DNA of 64,000 nucleotides. Source: Circinella umbellata (Eukaryota; Mucoromycota; Mucoromycetes; Mucorales; Lichtheimiaceae). Shown here one piece after another: positions 33,430-46,298 of this stretch. Location of the stretch: NCBI GenBank assembly GCA_025093555.1, contig JAIWNF010000085.1, positions 1 to 64,000 on the forward strand. Direction: 5' to 3'. The notes below the pieces were generated by a model, which worked only from the letters and a program-made list of their open reading frames with translations, searched no databases and was not told the DNA's origin. Both the position numbers and the translations under genes were made by a program. Every line of letters begins with the position of its first letter. Position 1 is the stretch's first letter.

Positions 33430-36030
33430 ATGACTCTCCAGTCTTTGTTACGTCGCGAAGGCTGGAGACAACAGACAATGACGACGCTTGCGTTTCTCGC
33501 GTCTGCACAAACATTATGTCGAAATTGCCTTTCTCGACGACTCGCCATTACTACGCGCCATATTGTTGTCCCAGTACGTACGATCAGAACCATGTCAACA
33601 AACAACCATATCAACCATTCTACCAGTAATACCATTAGTAAACGACCATTTATTTCACGTGCACAAACAAACTCAATTCAAACTACTGTCAGTGAAAGTA
33701 GTATCAATAGTAGTAGTAGCGATGTTGATGTACCTGAACTTGTTCAACAATTACGCACTCACTTATATGATCCACCCATTACTTTATACAACAAACAAAA
33801 CCAAATGAAATCAAAAAATATTCGAACGAATCGACTTTCAGAACGAGTTAATAATACCATTATACGACGTATTCGACGTATTCATGTCATGCGACTTTAT
33901 GGTGAAATTCGTCAAAGCAATTATTTATTAGGAACATTAACACAACAAGACATTGAAACTATGATTCTTCTATTTTCATCGTCATCGTCTAATACTACTA
34001 CTACTACTATTGTCAACGGTCCCTTTTTTCCAGGAAACATGAATAAGGATATTTTTCGACCACTCAATAAAATAGCAGCAGAAATCTTATATGATTTAAG
34101 TAAACATCATCCCACACTATTTAATAAACGACATGCTGAAATGTTGGTCTGTTTATATGCTTCTCTTGGTGAAACGGCTCAAGCAGAAAAAACAATGCAA
34201 GGGGTAATCCATAGTATTAACAATAACGATCAAAAAGCACCCTCCGTGGACGCATTCAATGCACTTATATATAGTCTGGCGATAAAGGGAGATATGGAAG
34301 GCGTGATGGCATGGATAAAAAATATGGAAAAAAATGGAGTAACACCGACATCAAGAACGATACGAAGTATGGTGGATGGGTATTTACGACGGGGTGATCA
34401 AGACAAAGCATTAGAAGTATTAAAAAAGCATGGCGTAGTATTGGATTTGATACGTAATGCAATTGAACAAGGACAAGATGATTTAAAAATATTGGAAATT
34501 GGATTAAAAAAATTGGGACATGAAGCCATTAATGATTGGTCATTAAGGGATGCTCGACGATTTTATAACTATTGTCAAGAACGTAGTCTGGAGACGGAGT
34601 CGCTGGTACGACATTTGGTGAACAAGTCACTTTATACATTTCAATCATCACATGTATATGATTTATTGGCGGATACAAAAGCGAACAAAGATAAAAAAGG
34701 AACAGAGCTTATCGGACGCAAGCTGTTAAAATATTATTTGGCGCGCGACAATATTACCTATGCATTTCGGTTATGGTCCAAGTTATCTGGAGCGGACCTC
34801 ACTCCTGATTTATGGATTGATTTATATATGGCATTAGCAAAAGCCAATCGACACGAACAATTGATGCGGCTATACCGGTCTATAAAGAAACGATACCCAC
34901 AACTTATCTCGGTAGATCTTTATAATGCTGGGTTACGAACGTTTGTACGTTCAAGAAGTTATGTCAATGCTCTTACTCTTTATAACGACATGATAAAAAC
35001 CGACCAGATACCTCCAGAAAACATTCCAAATGATTTATTCCATAGTCTTTACAGCTTATGTGCAAGGACGGGCGACATAAAATTATTCCGTGACACTTTA
35101 GACCTGGCAGCAGAAGCAGGCATGGAAATGGATAACAAGGCCCTTACTTCATTAATGGCGTGTTATATTCAAGCCAATGATCTCACAGCTGCCAAGCAAG
35201 TTTTTGAAGCCATTGCAGAAGCCCATGGTCCAGATGTTGTAGATTTCAATTTATTGATTCGCGCTACTGCAAAAGAAACACAAGGTCAAGATACTGTTGA
35301 TTTCAAGAAAATTTTAAAAGTTTTACAGCATATGGGTAAAGTTCAAGCCGAACCAAATGCATCAACATATCGTACTTTATTGGATATATATCGTGAAGGT
35401 CAAGTTGAACGCCAGTTATTTGATCGATTAGCCATGGACCCATCAGCTCGAAAATTTGATCAAGTCTTTTTAAATAATATTGCATTGACACGAGTAATTG
35501 AACGAGAAGGTCCACAAGTAGCTTATTCCAAGTTTATAAGGAACGATCGATCCATTTTGTTTCCAGGAACACCACGTGGTGTTTCGCTTCATGCTGATAG
35601 TATGACATACAAGATTTTATTGGATGCTTTAACCCGACAACCCAGATACATGAGCTTGGCCAACAATTTGTATAAATCCATGCGAGCCAAAGGATGGTTC
35701 CCTTATCGAGAAGTTTATGAACAGATGATTCTTGGATGGGCACGTAAAGGTCGTATTCAGCGAGCAAGGCAATTAATGGAAGATATGAAAGAAGACCTTG
35801 ATATTGAACCAACGGTACAGATATACACCATGTTGGTTGATGGATTATTGATTCAAAATAAACTTGATGGAGCTATTCAAGTGATTGAAGAAATGAATTC
35901 ATTGGGATTACACGGGGATCAAGTATTGTTAGAACGAATTGAACGATTTGAACAAGAAAATTATAATGAGATATTATCTTCCACTGCTGATAATAATGAC
36001 AATAATAATATTATTCCTCCTACTATTTAA
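33430..36030 (+). CDS. Mitochondrial pentatricopeptide-repeat (PPR) protein
   Basis: Intron-free frame of 866 residues. The first 55 residues are rich in Arg, Ser and Thr and nearly free of acidic residues (RREGWRQQTMTTLAFLASA, LSRRLAITTRHIVVPVRTIR), a typical mitochondrial presequence. A second ATG at 33478 would still leave a targeting peptide. PPR helix pairs are readable at about 273-337 (FNALIYSLAIKGDMEGVMAW, VTPTSRTIRSMVDGYLRRGD), around 480-600, and at 757-835 (YEQMILGWARKGRIQRARQL, VQIYTMLVDGLLIQNKLDGA, IQVIEEMNSLGL). PPR proteins bind organellar RNA and control its processing, stability or translation. The RNA target cannot be inferred. A Ser/Thr run at about 184-196 is low-complexity filler. 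It ends in an Asn-rich tail. The next gene downstream is the ODC carrier on the same strand, 1.2 kb away. Confidence 0.9.
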   Translation: MTLQSLLRREGWRQQTMTTLAFLASAQTLCRNCLSRRLAITTRHIVVPVRTIRTMSTNNHINHSTSNTISKRPFISRAQTNSIQTTVSESSINSSSSDVDVPELVQQLRTHLYDPPITLYNKQNQMKSKNIRTNRLSERVNNTIIRRIRRIHVMRLYGEIRQSNYLLGTLTQQDIETMILLFSSSSSNTTTTTIVNGPFFPGNMNKDIFRPLNKIAAEILYDLSKHHPTLFNKRHAEMLVCLYASLGETAQAEKTMQGVIHSINNNDQKAPSVDAFNALIYSLAIKGDMEGVMAWIKNMEKNGVTPTSRTIRSMVDGYLRRGDQDKALEVLKKHGVVLDLIRNAIEQGQDDLKILEIGLKKLGHEAINDWSLRDARRFYNYCQERSLETESLVRHLVNKSLYTFQSSHVYDLLADTKANKDKKGTELIGRKLLKYYLARDNITYAFRLWSKLSGADLTPDLWIDLYMALAKANRHEQLMRLYRSIKKRYPQLISVDLYNAGLRTFVRSRSYVNALTLYNDMIKTDQIPPENIPNDLFHSLYSLCARTGDIKLFRDTLDLAAEAGMEMDNKALTSLMACYIQANDLTAAKQVFEAIAEAHGPDVVDFNLLIRATAKETQGQDTVDFKKILKVLQHMGKVQAEPNASTYRTLLDIYREGQVERQLFDRLAMDPSARKFDQVFLNNIALTRVIEREGPQVAYSKFIRNDRSILFPGTPRGVSLHADSMTYKILLDALTRQPRYMSLANNLYKSMRAKGWFPYREVYEQMILGWARKGRIQRARQLMEDMKEDLDIEPTVQIYTMLVDGLLIQNKLDGAIQVIEEMNSLGLHGDQVLLERIERFEQENYNEILSSTADNNDNNNIIPPTI

Positions 36031-37225
36031 AACAATAACAAAAAAAGATTAATACATAGTATACCCTTCTCTCTTTTCCTACACCCTTTTTTTCACTCTT
36101 GTTTTTTTTTGTTGCTTTTTTGGTTTGTAAATTGACTGTTTATATTAATTAATAATAACTATAGAAGAAAAAAAAAGTACCAAGTTTTTTTTCTCCCTTT
36201 TTTTTTCCATTGAATAAATTCGTTTTTTTTTTCTTTTTCGAATAATCAAAAGGGATCATCCGTAAGATATCAGAAAAAAAGAGGGGGGGTAGAATTGAAA
36301 AAAAAAGAGTATAAGGTTAGTTTTTTTTATACTTCATAAATCTCTCCTCCTTTTATATATGGTATATTAGGCAATTTCCCCGATATTTGGTTGGGGTTGT
36401 GTGGCTAGTCTTTTTTCTCTTTTTTCACTGTACTACTAATATTACACCCTTTAATTTTTTTTAGTTGAAAACTGGTCCGTGGTTACATCCAGAAACCTTT
36501 TTTTTTCCTTTTTGTTTATGTTTTCAATCTAAATAATAAAGCAAAAACGCGTAACGGGAAACCATGGAAAAACCTGAATGGATTGTTCTATTATTTTAAA
36601 AATAAAGCCTCTTATCCGCATGCAGATAAAGGAAAAAAAACCTAACCCCGAAAAAAAAAGAGATGGTGGGGATAATGATGATGCAATTGATGGATTTTTG
36701 AAACTTCGTACCTGAGAGCTATAATGGGGGGGGTGGATGAGAAAGAAAACAGTGTTTTTTTTGTGGGCGCTTTTTGTTTTTCTCACTATTTATTTCCATC
36801 ACGACCCATTCTATTATTATTGTTTTTATCTAAAATAAATCCACATAGTAACAGATAATATATTTTGATGGAAAAGTTGATTTCATTTTGTGGAACACCT
36901 TACTAATTTATATAAACTTGACTCACGACCTTAAGATGCTTAACAAGCCAACCAAATACAAAAGAAATCGGATGAATTGAAACTCAAAAGCCCCCATTTG
37001 ATTACCCAAAGTTTTCAAACGTTTTGTGTGACTGATCCCGATTCATTCCGTCATGTGTGTGAGATTGTATTGTGTAAGAGCATGCTTTAAAAGAGAGCGC
37101 AAGCGCGACATCAAACATAACATTACAGCAGAAACCAACAATAATTACACTCCACCCCTCTTCTCTTTTCTCCACATTTTTTCTTTTTGTTTTGGTTCAC
37201 TTTTATTATAACCACATAGCATACA
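36031..37225. other. Intergenic between PPR and ODC genes
   Basis: Contains the 3' flank of the PPR gene and the promoter region of the ODC carrier. 36040-36480 is dominated by T tracts and 37140-37200 is pyrimidine-rich (CCACCCCTCTTCTCTTTTCT), typical of fungal 5' flanks. No additional gene seen. Confidence 0.5.
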
Positions 37226-38824
37226 ATGTCGGCTGAAGCACCACCTAAACGTAAGTTATTTGATCGCAACACGTTATAATGATCTATTTATGCTAAGACT
37301 TTATATATATATGCCCCTTCTTGCTTACCCCCGCTGTATACAATATATGTCTTAAAAATAATAATAATAACAATAAATAGCATTGCCATTCCACTTTCAA
37401 TTCTTGGCCGGTGCCATTGCCGGTATTTCCGAGATTTTGACCATGTATCCTTTGGACGGTAAGTATTATAATAAACTACAAAAAAGTGTATTGTATGTTT
37501 TTTTTTTTACCTATGGAAACAAGAAGGAAATACTGATACACACATATACATATATATATAACGATTGGCGGGGGTCGGGAATATTTGTTATTGTTAGTGG
37601 TTAAAACGCGTGCCCAATTAAGTACAACTGGTAACGTTGGTATCATTTCAAGTTTGAAAGAAATTATTCAAAAGGAAGGGTAAGTAAATGAATCATTATG
37701 GGTTTTTAAATAAAAAGAGGGTATGCGTGAGTGTGTGTGTTTTTTACACAGCTTTTATTTTACTTTTATTCTAATTGAAACTTTGGTTTAAATCGAATAT
37801 AGTCCAGCAACATTGTATCGTGGTATTGCCGCACCCATTTTTGTTGAAGCACCTAAACGTGCTACCAAATTTGCTGCTAATGAACAATATACTACTCTTT
37901 ATAAGAAACTTTTCGGTTTGGATAAAATCACACAATCATTGGCTATTGCTACTGGTGTCAGTGCTGGTGTCACTGAAGCTCTCATTATCGTTCCATTCGA
38001 ACTTGTCAAGATTCGTATGCAAGACCCAACCAATGCTGCTTTATATAACAGTACTAGTGATGCTTTGAGAAAGATTTTGAAGAAGGAAGGTCCATTGGCT
38101 TTATTTAATGGTTTAGAAGCTACTATCTGGCGTCATGCCGCTTGGAATGGTGGTTATTTTGGTGTTATTTTCGGTGTTAAAGAATTGTTGCCTAAGGCAA
38201 AGGTAATCTATAGTGATAAATGGGAAGCGTAGCTATCATACATTTGGAGGGGAAAAGGAAGATATAAAAAGGGAAATAGATCATTTATTTTTCTATATCA
38301 ACTAAATTTATATTGTGGGGGATTGTTTTTAATTAGACCAAGAACGAACAATTAGCAAACAACTTTGTTGCTGGTGCTATTGGTGGTACTTTTGGTACTA
38401 TGCTTAATACTCCTATGGATGTCGTTAAAACAAGAATCCAAGGATATACTGGTGTAGGACCAAAGAAATATAACTGGACTTTGCCATCATTGGCATTAGT
38501 TGCAAAGGAAGAAGGGTATAAAAAGAACTTTTTTTTTTTACTTTTGGGGGAGAAGGGTTTTCTAGGTTTTTTTTATAGGGTAACATGATTTTTACTTACA
38601 ATGATGTTTACTTTTATAATAGTATGGGTGCTTTATATCGTGGTTTCACTGCCAAGGTTCTCCGTTTAGGTCCTGGGTAAGTTCTTTTCTTTTTTTTTTT
38701 TGCTCTTATATAAGTGAATCAAGAAAAAAAATGATATTAACGACTAATCTAATATTATAGTGGTGGTATTTTGTTGGTCGTTTTTGATACTGTTTCAACC
38801 TTTATGCGCAAGCACTTTATGTAA
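37226..38824 (+). CDS. ODC1: Mitochondrial 2-oxodicarboxylate carrier
   Basis: Inner-membrane carrier of the SLC25 family exchanging 2-oxoadipate and 2-oxoglutarate, linked to lysine metabolism. Seven exons: 37226-37250, 37381-37458, 37598-37679, 37803-38202, 38337-38515, 38623-38676, 38761-38824; spliced 882 nt, 293 residues, the usual carrier length. The three SLC25 repeats each show P-x-D/E-x-x-K/R: PLDVVKTRAQ, PFELVKIRMQ and PMDVVKTRIQ. Family-specific words are FEAPKRATKFAANEQY-like (here FVEAPKRATKFAANEQY) and NGLEATIWRHAAWNGGYFG. The first intron follows only 25 coding bases, and the second splits the PLD-VVK signature. If the fourth intron is kept, a stop follows after 9 codons. The identity as ODC rather than another carrier rests on the RATKFAANEQY and WRHAAWNGGYFG words. 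Confidence 0.92.
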
Positions 38825-39143
38825 AAGCATTAATCATTATCACCTTCGACAACAACAGCAACAACAACAACAAAAAAGACAATCAATAAGTCATATCAAA
38901 ATTATACAACAATTGCAAATAGAATTTGTAATATATCATATTAAAAAATACATACACTATCATATTTCAATTATTTATTTACTTATTACATATTATTTAT
39001 TGTTTGTCACTGTACAAAGTATTATCACCATTCTAATTATTAACAAAGTAGATTACATCTAGAAAAGGGAGGGTGGATGGGCGGTGATGATGGCTAGTGT
39101 TGAAAGAGGAAAGAAAAAGAGGCGACAATAAAAATAACGATTA
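38825..39143. other. Convergent intergenic gap with CAA repeat
   Basis: Shared 3' region of the ODC gene (+) and the Rho GEF gene (-). A (CAA)n stretch lies at about 38846-38873. No gene seen. Confidence 0.6.
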
Positions 39144-42100
39144 TCACGATCTTCTAAGTAGATTCAGGCTGTAAACACGAGTAACATGTTCATCTGGATG
39201 TAACATGCTGACATGAATGGTGGGATATTGCTGATTTTCATTATGTGAGACATGTACACAACGTATATGAGATCCAGGAATGACTTGTACAATTTTTCCC
39301 TAAATAACGTTATAAGTTAGCATTATTTCCTCTCAATGTCTTTTTTTTTTATTGAAGAGGGGAGAGCTTTTAAAATTATTAAATCAGTTACCGTTTCAAT
39401 ATGTCGAACTTCAATAACAGAATGTGAAAAACCTATCAAATAAGGAAATACAATAGCAACACGTTGAACACGGCTCTCAAACTTGATTTGATCTTGTACT
39501 TTAGTTTTTATATATTCTTGTTGGTGTGTTGGTAAGAAACTAACAGACTGGGCCATTTGACTATCATAAACATAACCACCATGAGATGCAAATGGCGCGA
39601 ATCCATTGATTGTCAAAGATGTTGAAGCTGTTTTTTCTGTTGCTGGTGTTGTTCCCATTGACGAAAATCTACTTTCATCTTCTCCTACTCGCCTCTTTAA
39701 ACTTCCTTCTCGTCCAAGGGTATTATTGACTCTTTCTAATTTTTTCCACTGTTCATCTTGAGATAGTCGACATATGCCTTGCGTTGGTGATAATAAAAAT
39801 ACAGTATTATGTTGAATCTGTACATGAACAGCATCTTTTACTTCGAGTCGAAATTCTTTTAGTTTTCGAAAATGACCATATGCTTTATATTGAACAATGG
39901 TTAACCGTTGATGTCGATGTCGTCGTTTTCGAGTTAAATAACAAAGAACTGTACGATTATCTAATCTACCCACAGCAAATGAAACAACAGAAGATCTATG
40001 AACAAATCCCCACCGTCGATGAATAGCTAATCTTTGACACACCATTTTTAAATCATACGCCATCAATGCGTTACGCCGATGGTAGGCTCGTACCAGTAAG
40101 ATGGAATTATCTAAAATAGCTAATTGTTGACAGTCGTCGTGAGGTACCGCTAACCAAAAATCTTGTGATCCACCATCGCGGGGTCCTACCCATACGCCAT
40201 ATTGGGTCCCCAATGCTAACATGGCCTGACCTGTATCATCATCTACTATTTATATACAGATATATATATAAACAAATAAATATTATATATATATATACAT
40301 ATGTGTTTCCCCTTTTTGTTTCTCTATTATTATTATTTGTCCCCTCAAATTTTGTTTTCCCGATTTAGCTTTGACATACCAAAAGGAAGGGTACACCAAA
40401 TTCTTCCACAACCTGTTGGAAACATGGTACTACCGCCAATCATAATAGATTGACGACTTGATCCTATGGCCACTTCACATAATGGACTTAAACCAAAAGG
40501 AGCTCTATGATCCATTGCATCTTGAGCATTTTGTGATGCGGTCATTAATCGCTCACGCCAACGTTCTCGATCTTCTAATGTTAAACAAGTAAAATGATAA
40601 GTAGACTCTGGGTATCCTAAATGACTGACAGTAAGCATTCGTAAACGATGGGCTCTTCTTCTTGTTGTATTGTTAATGGTTAAACTATTATTGTGAGGAA
40701 TAGTAAATAGTGATGGTGACGGTGATTGCATTCGTCTAGAAACAAATTGTTGCTGTGATTGTTGATCGTCATCGGCAGGAGCTGTTTTTTGAGCATGGAG
40801 ACTTTGTCGGAAGCGTCGGAATCTTGCCCGAATATAGAGTCCTGTCACGCTATCTTCTTGTTCTGCCATATTCATGATATTGTTATGATTATTATTCGTT
40901 TCTTCATCTTGATGTTTTTGTTGATGACGTCCTTTTTGTTGCTGTAATAATATTGGTTGTTGTTGAAGGCGTAATCGTTTTCTTTTTTGTTGTACTGTTC
41001 GTCTAGGTAATTCAATTCGAAGCATATGAAGAGGAATAGGAGGTCCCGCCACAATGAATGTATTATCATCACGGGGCCGCGTGACCACCAATAAATGAGA
41101 AAAAAGAAAAAGATAGCAAGGTGATGCTGTAAAAGAATGAGATGACCTCGCTAATAATAATTTTCCCTCGTGTAGAAGATGAGCGACTTCATTATCTACA
41201 ATATGTTGTAATGTAGTCGGAATATGATCTGGGATCCTTAGCGATATCATGATCTGTAATCGACGTGTTTCTATTTCTGCCTGTCGGGTCACTTCATTCA
41301 TGCTTGCTAATAAATCTTTTAATTCAGCTAAAGCTGCGCCCAAGCTTAATAAATCTCCTTCATCTGTTGTATATTTGTAAAGTGCTTTAATCAAAAGTCG
41401 ATATTTCCCCATACGTAGAGATGGTAATGTCATATAGTGACGAATACCCAGTCGTCGTGTACATTCCTGTCCATCTTGTTGTTCAATAAATGCTCGAAAA
41501 GGGTAACTATTAGATATTTCATTTTGAATAATGTACCATGCTTTAACATGGTTGGCGGAATATAAAATGTAAGGATCCATAAGTCGGGAAACGTGTTTAA
41601 ATATAACATTGCCCAATCCTCCTCCATTGTCATCCTCTTCCTCCTCTTCCTGTCCGTTTTCATCATACGCTTGACCGTTATCATCAAGAGCAGAATTATT
41701 CATTTGAGTGTCACTGTTTTGTCGTTGTAAAGGTCGTTGCATTAATTGTTGTTTTTGTTTTTTAATTAATTTATCGAGTTCATCGCAGCTTTGTTTATGT
41801 AGTGAATAAATTGCCATATAGTTTGCAAACACAATATCATGAAACTTTTGTCGTCGAGTATCTTCAATAGTAGAAGACTTTAATAAAGGTTCGGCATAAA
41901 TGGTACGTAAAATATCCAAATCATGACAGTATTGTCTTTCTGAATGTATAATTTCATTTAATGCTGCTTGACGTTTTCGTTCTTTTGGACACAGGTGATC
42001 CGGCATATCCTAATATAGATATATAATGGTGATGGTGAAAGTAATTTTTGTTATGTGTATCAGATGGGACGACGACAATAACAATAACAAAAAAAGTTTA

Positions 42101-42896
42101 ATCAGCAAAAAAAAAAAAAAAAAGTCAGTTGTTTGTACAACAAATGTTACGAAATACATATAACAAGTCAATACAAATATTACGTACATAATCACTTGCC
42201 GCCTGTAATAATACACTTGAGTAAGCACTACTTCCACTACTACCGTTACTACTGTAAGTATCTGCTCGAAGTAAGGAAGATACAGATGTATGATCGCTAT
42301 TACTTTTATTACTATTATTATCGAGTGAATTTGGATTATAAGGGCATGAAGGTGAATAACACGAAGGATGCTGTGGTGTACAATTTGATGAATAACATTG
42401 TGTAAGTGGTACAAATACACCACTACTCTTTTTATTGGTATTATTGTTATCGTCGTTGACTGATGGGTTTGTTTGTTGATGTGTCATTGTTGTTGTTTTT
42501 ATTATTGGTGTTTGAACTTGGTAGTACTGATCAAACGGAACAAGTAGTTGATGATCGACTAACAGTTCAAACACTTGTATAGCTTTAGGTTCATTTTGTG
42601 CTCCTATAATTTCATAAATAGCATTCTTTACATATATATACATATATAAGTACAATACCATGATAAACATACTATTAGCTTTTCCCATTATTATTATTAT
42701 TATTTTCCCATAATAAAAACTAAAATAATGATAACATAGATACCATGGCTTCTTGTCGTGTGATTCGGGCATATGGTACTGCCTGGATAAAACGTGTCGA
42801 GAGAAAAGATACAAGACCATGCTGATTATTTTCCTGTAGAAGCGATTTTTGTTGATGATTATATTGTTGTTCAAGAGGGTATTGAAGGGGTGACAT
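39144..42896 (-). CDS. ROM2: Rho GEF with DEP, DH, PH and CNH domains (ROM1/ROM2-like)
   Basis: Guanine-nucleotide exchange factor for a Rho1-type GTPase, acting at the plasma membrane in cell-wall integrity and polarised growth. Exons: 42896-42744, 42625-42188, 42009-40380, 40245-39392, 39299-39144; spliced 3231 nt, 1076 residues. In order: DEP-like module (TRFIQAVPYARITRQEAM, then NAIYEIIGAQNEPKAIQVFE and LVDHQLLVPFDQ, residues about 30-85); a linker with a Cys/Pro cluster (CTPQHPSCYSPSCPYNPN); DH domain from about residue 205 (ALNEIIHSERQYCHDLDILR, later LPSLRMGKYRLLIKALYKYT); PH from about 470; and a CNH domain from about 750 (LALGTQYGVWVG) to the end (VHVSHNENQQYPTIHVSMLH). An acidic insert interrupts the DH domain. 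A 5' UTR intron is likely just before the ATG (acceptor TATATAG at about 42903). The exon 4 acceptor is a TAGTAG tandem, allowing one codon more or less. Confidence 0.9.
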
Positions 42897-43584
42897 GATT
42901 GCTATATAGAAATAAGGGGTAACTTATTAAACTATACGGAGAAGACCCTTTATTTTATTAGCCTTCTTTTTTTATATAAAATGAAAATATGTATATATAT
43001 GTTGAGTGAAACTTACAAAGAACATAAAGGGGGAGGGGGCTGTTATATGGTAAAAAAGTAAAGAAAGAGAACAAAAAAGAAAATAAAGGTTCACTGGCGC
43101 GATGAGGAACCGGAAAACAAAAAAAAAGCATTCAACTGGTTTAGGACACTGAAATAAAAACAATACAAAATTTGGTAAGTGTCATGTGGAACTAACTTAG
43201 CAGGCAAGTAAAGCAAAAAGGATCCACTTATTTGTAAAACCATAAAACACAGAATTCTTTTTTGCACTCCATATAACAATCAAGTTCAATATGTCAATTT
43301 AAAATCCCCGCCATTATTGAAGTTTTTAACATAATGATTAATTTATTACTTCAATAAATATAATACATTAATAGAAGTAGCCTAAATATCTTCCTTTCCC
43401 TTTTTTTTTTCTTTATTTTTATTCTCTGTTACTTTCATTATTATTATTATTTATATTATTCTTCCTTTCTTTTATTTGTTTTTTCTTTCATTATCCTACA
43501 CGTTATACATTTATATATACATACATACACATCTCCTTTTTTTTTCATTTTGTTAATCCTTATTTTTACATACAAAAGAACTCC
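42897..43584. promoter_or_regulatory. Divergent promoter region
   Basis: A 688-bp space separates the divergent starts of the Rho GEF gene (-) and the coiled-coil gene (+). It holds pyrimidine-rich tracts (43392-43540) next to the plus-strand ATG. On the minus side, a GTAAGT donor at about 43015 and acceptor at about 42903 suggest a 5' UTR intron in the Rho GEF transcript. No binding sites are assigned. Confidence 0.4.
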
Positions 43585-45209
43585 ATGCAACGCTACTCAT
43601 TACCCACTTCAACTACCATTCGCGACAACCCTTCTTTAAACTTGATGATTCCACTAAATGAAGACCCTTCTCCAGTAATTATCTTAGTTTAATATTATTT
43701 GGTATTATGCGTGCGCGTGTGTATTTATATATGGGGTTTAGATTTTTCACCTAAAGGTTTAATTGGTTCTCGAAACTCATTGAAAATCTACATCTTCTGT
43801 CAAAATCAAAATAGGAGCCTGTTACTAGTACTTCATCACCGACACCACCATTAAGTAGTAGCGACGAAAACACACCCTATCACCATTACCATAGTAACAA
43901 TCGACGTTCTGCTCCAGCAAATATAGAAAATCGACTACGTCAATTAGAAAAAGAAAATGAACAATTGACATTATCAAATATTCGACTTTTACGAGCCAAT
44001 CGCATTTTAAAGTTAGATTGTGATCGAATAGTTGAAGAACAAACATCTGAACTCAAGGAAGAGATCAGTCATCTTTTATCTCAAAATGTACGATTACAAC
44101 GAAGTAATAGACTTTTACAAGATGATTTAAATGAATATATGGTAATATATATATATTTCTCTCTTTTTTACTCAGTAGTATTATTATAATATATTAATTA
44201 GAAACATATAAAACAACAAACTTTTTTTTTTGGCCAATTTAAATTATAAAACAGACACAAATGAATCAAATGCGCAATGACCAGATTCGGAAAATGAATA
44301 ATGTGGGTCCAGAGTATGAATATTTGGTTCAAATGATCAATTTACTTTATCGTCAGGTAATATATAAATATAGGTTTTTTTTATTTATTTATCTTTTTTA
44401 AATAGTAGATCCATAAATCATGAAGAAAAAAAAAAGGGGGGGATGATAATGTTAAGGGTGGTAGATTGGAAGTTTATATACGAATATATATATATATATA
44501 TATTTAATATATTACTTCATTTGTAAAAAAAAAACCGAGATCCACATATTAAAACATTAAAACGTTTTTATATTAAATTACATATTATTATAGTTACAGG
44601 ATAAACCAACATGTGAAAAAACATGCTGTTTTACAAATAAACCTTTAAGTCAAGGGTTTTCTGTACTTACCTTACCGCCGGATGACAGTGAAGATCAGCG
44701 TGCTAAACCACAACATATATGTCGACCTTCAATTCAATCTCACGTAAATGGTGGTAGTTTGGCAGTTGCATCACAGCATGAAAATGCTCGATTACATGAA
44801 GAAATGGAACAAATAAAACATGATCGAGAAGGCTTATATGAAGTTATTCATGAGAAAGAAGAGGATTTAGAAACAATGAAACGTGAATTAAAAATGAAGG
44901 ATGATATTGTGAGTCAATTGGAAAATGACTTTAAACGGATGGAAATAGAAGTAGTTGATTTACAAAAGGTAAATTTCTGTTTTTTTTAATCGTTACCATG
45001 GATAGAGGACTGTAATGATTGTCGTGGTAGTATCAGCAATGTGATAAATGATTAATAATAATATTAATAATAAATTATTGCTATGTTAGGATTTTCGACA
45101 ACCTGATCGGTATTCAGAGCTAAGGCACTTCCCTACTCCTCCACCAAAAGATAAATCTGATAACCCTACTGATACATACTTTACACCAGTAAAAGAAATA
45201 CCACAATAA
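43585..45209 (+). CDS. Coiled-coil protein of unknown function
   Basis: Five exons: 43585-43674, 43815-44141, 44255-44356, 44594-44968, 45090-45209; spliced 1014 nt, 337 residues, ending in TAA at 45207-45209. I do not recognise the family. Residues 1-75 are disordered and Ser/Pro/Asn-rich. A first coiled coil runs from about 76 to 135 (IENRLRQLEKENEQLTLSNI, RLLRANRILKLDCDRI, LSQNVRLQRSNRLLQDDL). A middle section has MNNVGPEYEYLVQMINLLYR and a Cys cluster (CEKTCC). A second coiled coil lies at about 235-295 (ARLHEEMEQIKHDREGLYEV, DLETMKRELKMKDDIV). The tail is short and polar. All splice junctions keep the heptad pattern in frame, which supports the model. The layout suggests a cytoskeletal or structural adaptor, but no partner can be inferred. 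Confidence 0.8.
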
Positions 45210-46298
45210 TAAGGATAATAATCATTAAAATATTACATACAACCACATACATAACCCATAATAGTAATCATAATAAATCAGAGTGAGAATAAATAAGAAG
45301 GGAAAAAAAGTAACTTTATATATTAAACTTTTCTTTTGTGTATTACTTCTCACGTTTTATTTTGCATCAAAAAAAAAATGAGTCAGGGTTTTAAAAAAAA
45401 AGATTTGCGGGGGAGAGAGGAACGGGGGGTGGTAGTGGAAAAAGCGAAGGGTAAGGGTGGGGGAGAGCGGCAATTTCTGTTGTACCTAAAGTTGTTGCCC
45501 AATAGAAAAAAGAACCTGTTTAATCTCTCATTTATAAGTAATATATCCTGGGTACATTGCTGTTTTCTTTTCTGTTTCAAATGATGTATATTTTTGTGTT
45601 TTATAACATGCTAGAGTGATCCGGTTGATTGCTAGAAAAAAAAAATTAAGAAGCATCACATAGAATTCTGTATTGTCATTGGGTAGTTTCTAATATGGGG
45701 GGAACCGCAGCGCCATAATGAGTCTGCCACTTAGTTCGTCACGCAAACTAACTGAGAATTTTTTTTTTTTTTTCAAAATAATATAAAATTCAAACACACA
45801 GCAAGTTTTTTTTTTCTTTGCCCATCCATTTACATTTCCTTCGTCCATTGGTTTTTGCTTAATTGTCTTTTATTTCTTTTATTTTTTTTAATCGACAAAT
45901 CAAAAAGAAAAAACCTTTTCAAGGACGAGTTAGAGCAGTTGCGGCCCTCTCTTTCTCACTTCTTTTTTTTATAACTCTTACTAGGTTATTATTACCTTTT
46001 TCTTACCCCCCGCCTTTTTTTTTATATACTCTTCACATTTTTAAGTGTTAATTCCCTTAAGTGTTGGGTTTTATTTTTTAAGAAAAAAAGAGCTTCAGTA
46101 AGTTTATTGTTTTTAAAAAAAAAGAAACCTCTTTTCTTTGTAATAATTATAACAACAAAATCTTTAAAGGAAGTTTTTACATAACTTTTTTTCTACTTGT
46201 TATTTTTTTTTACGGGAATCCCCCTTCTCTCCAAATCTTTTTTACCCCATTTGTATTCTTTTAACTCCTCCCCCCCTTCAAATATTACTACAACAAAG
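45210..46298. other. Intergenic between coiled-coil and cyclin genes
   Basis: AT-rich with long T tracts. The last 250 bases before the cyclin ATG are strongly pyrimidine-rich, as expected of its promoter and leader. Short open frames here are low-complexity. No additional gene. Confidence 0.5.

Noticed and set aside
33231..33635. Minus-strand 134-codon frame over the PPR start
   Set aside because: It is antisense to the presequence of the PPR gene and has no motifs.
35303..35812. Minus-strand frames inside the PPR gene
   Set aside because: Antisense shadows of the PPR coding sequence.
42010..42423. Minus-strand hydrophobic Ile/His/Tyr-rich frame
   Set aside because: It is an out-of-frame reading of exon 2 and intron 2 of the Rho GEF gene, whose true frame carries the Cys/Pro cluster.
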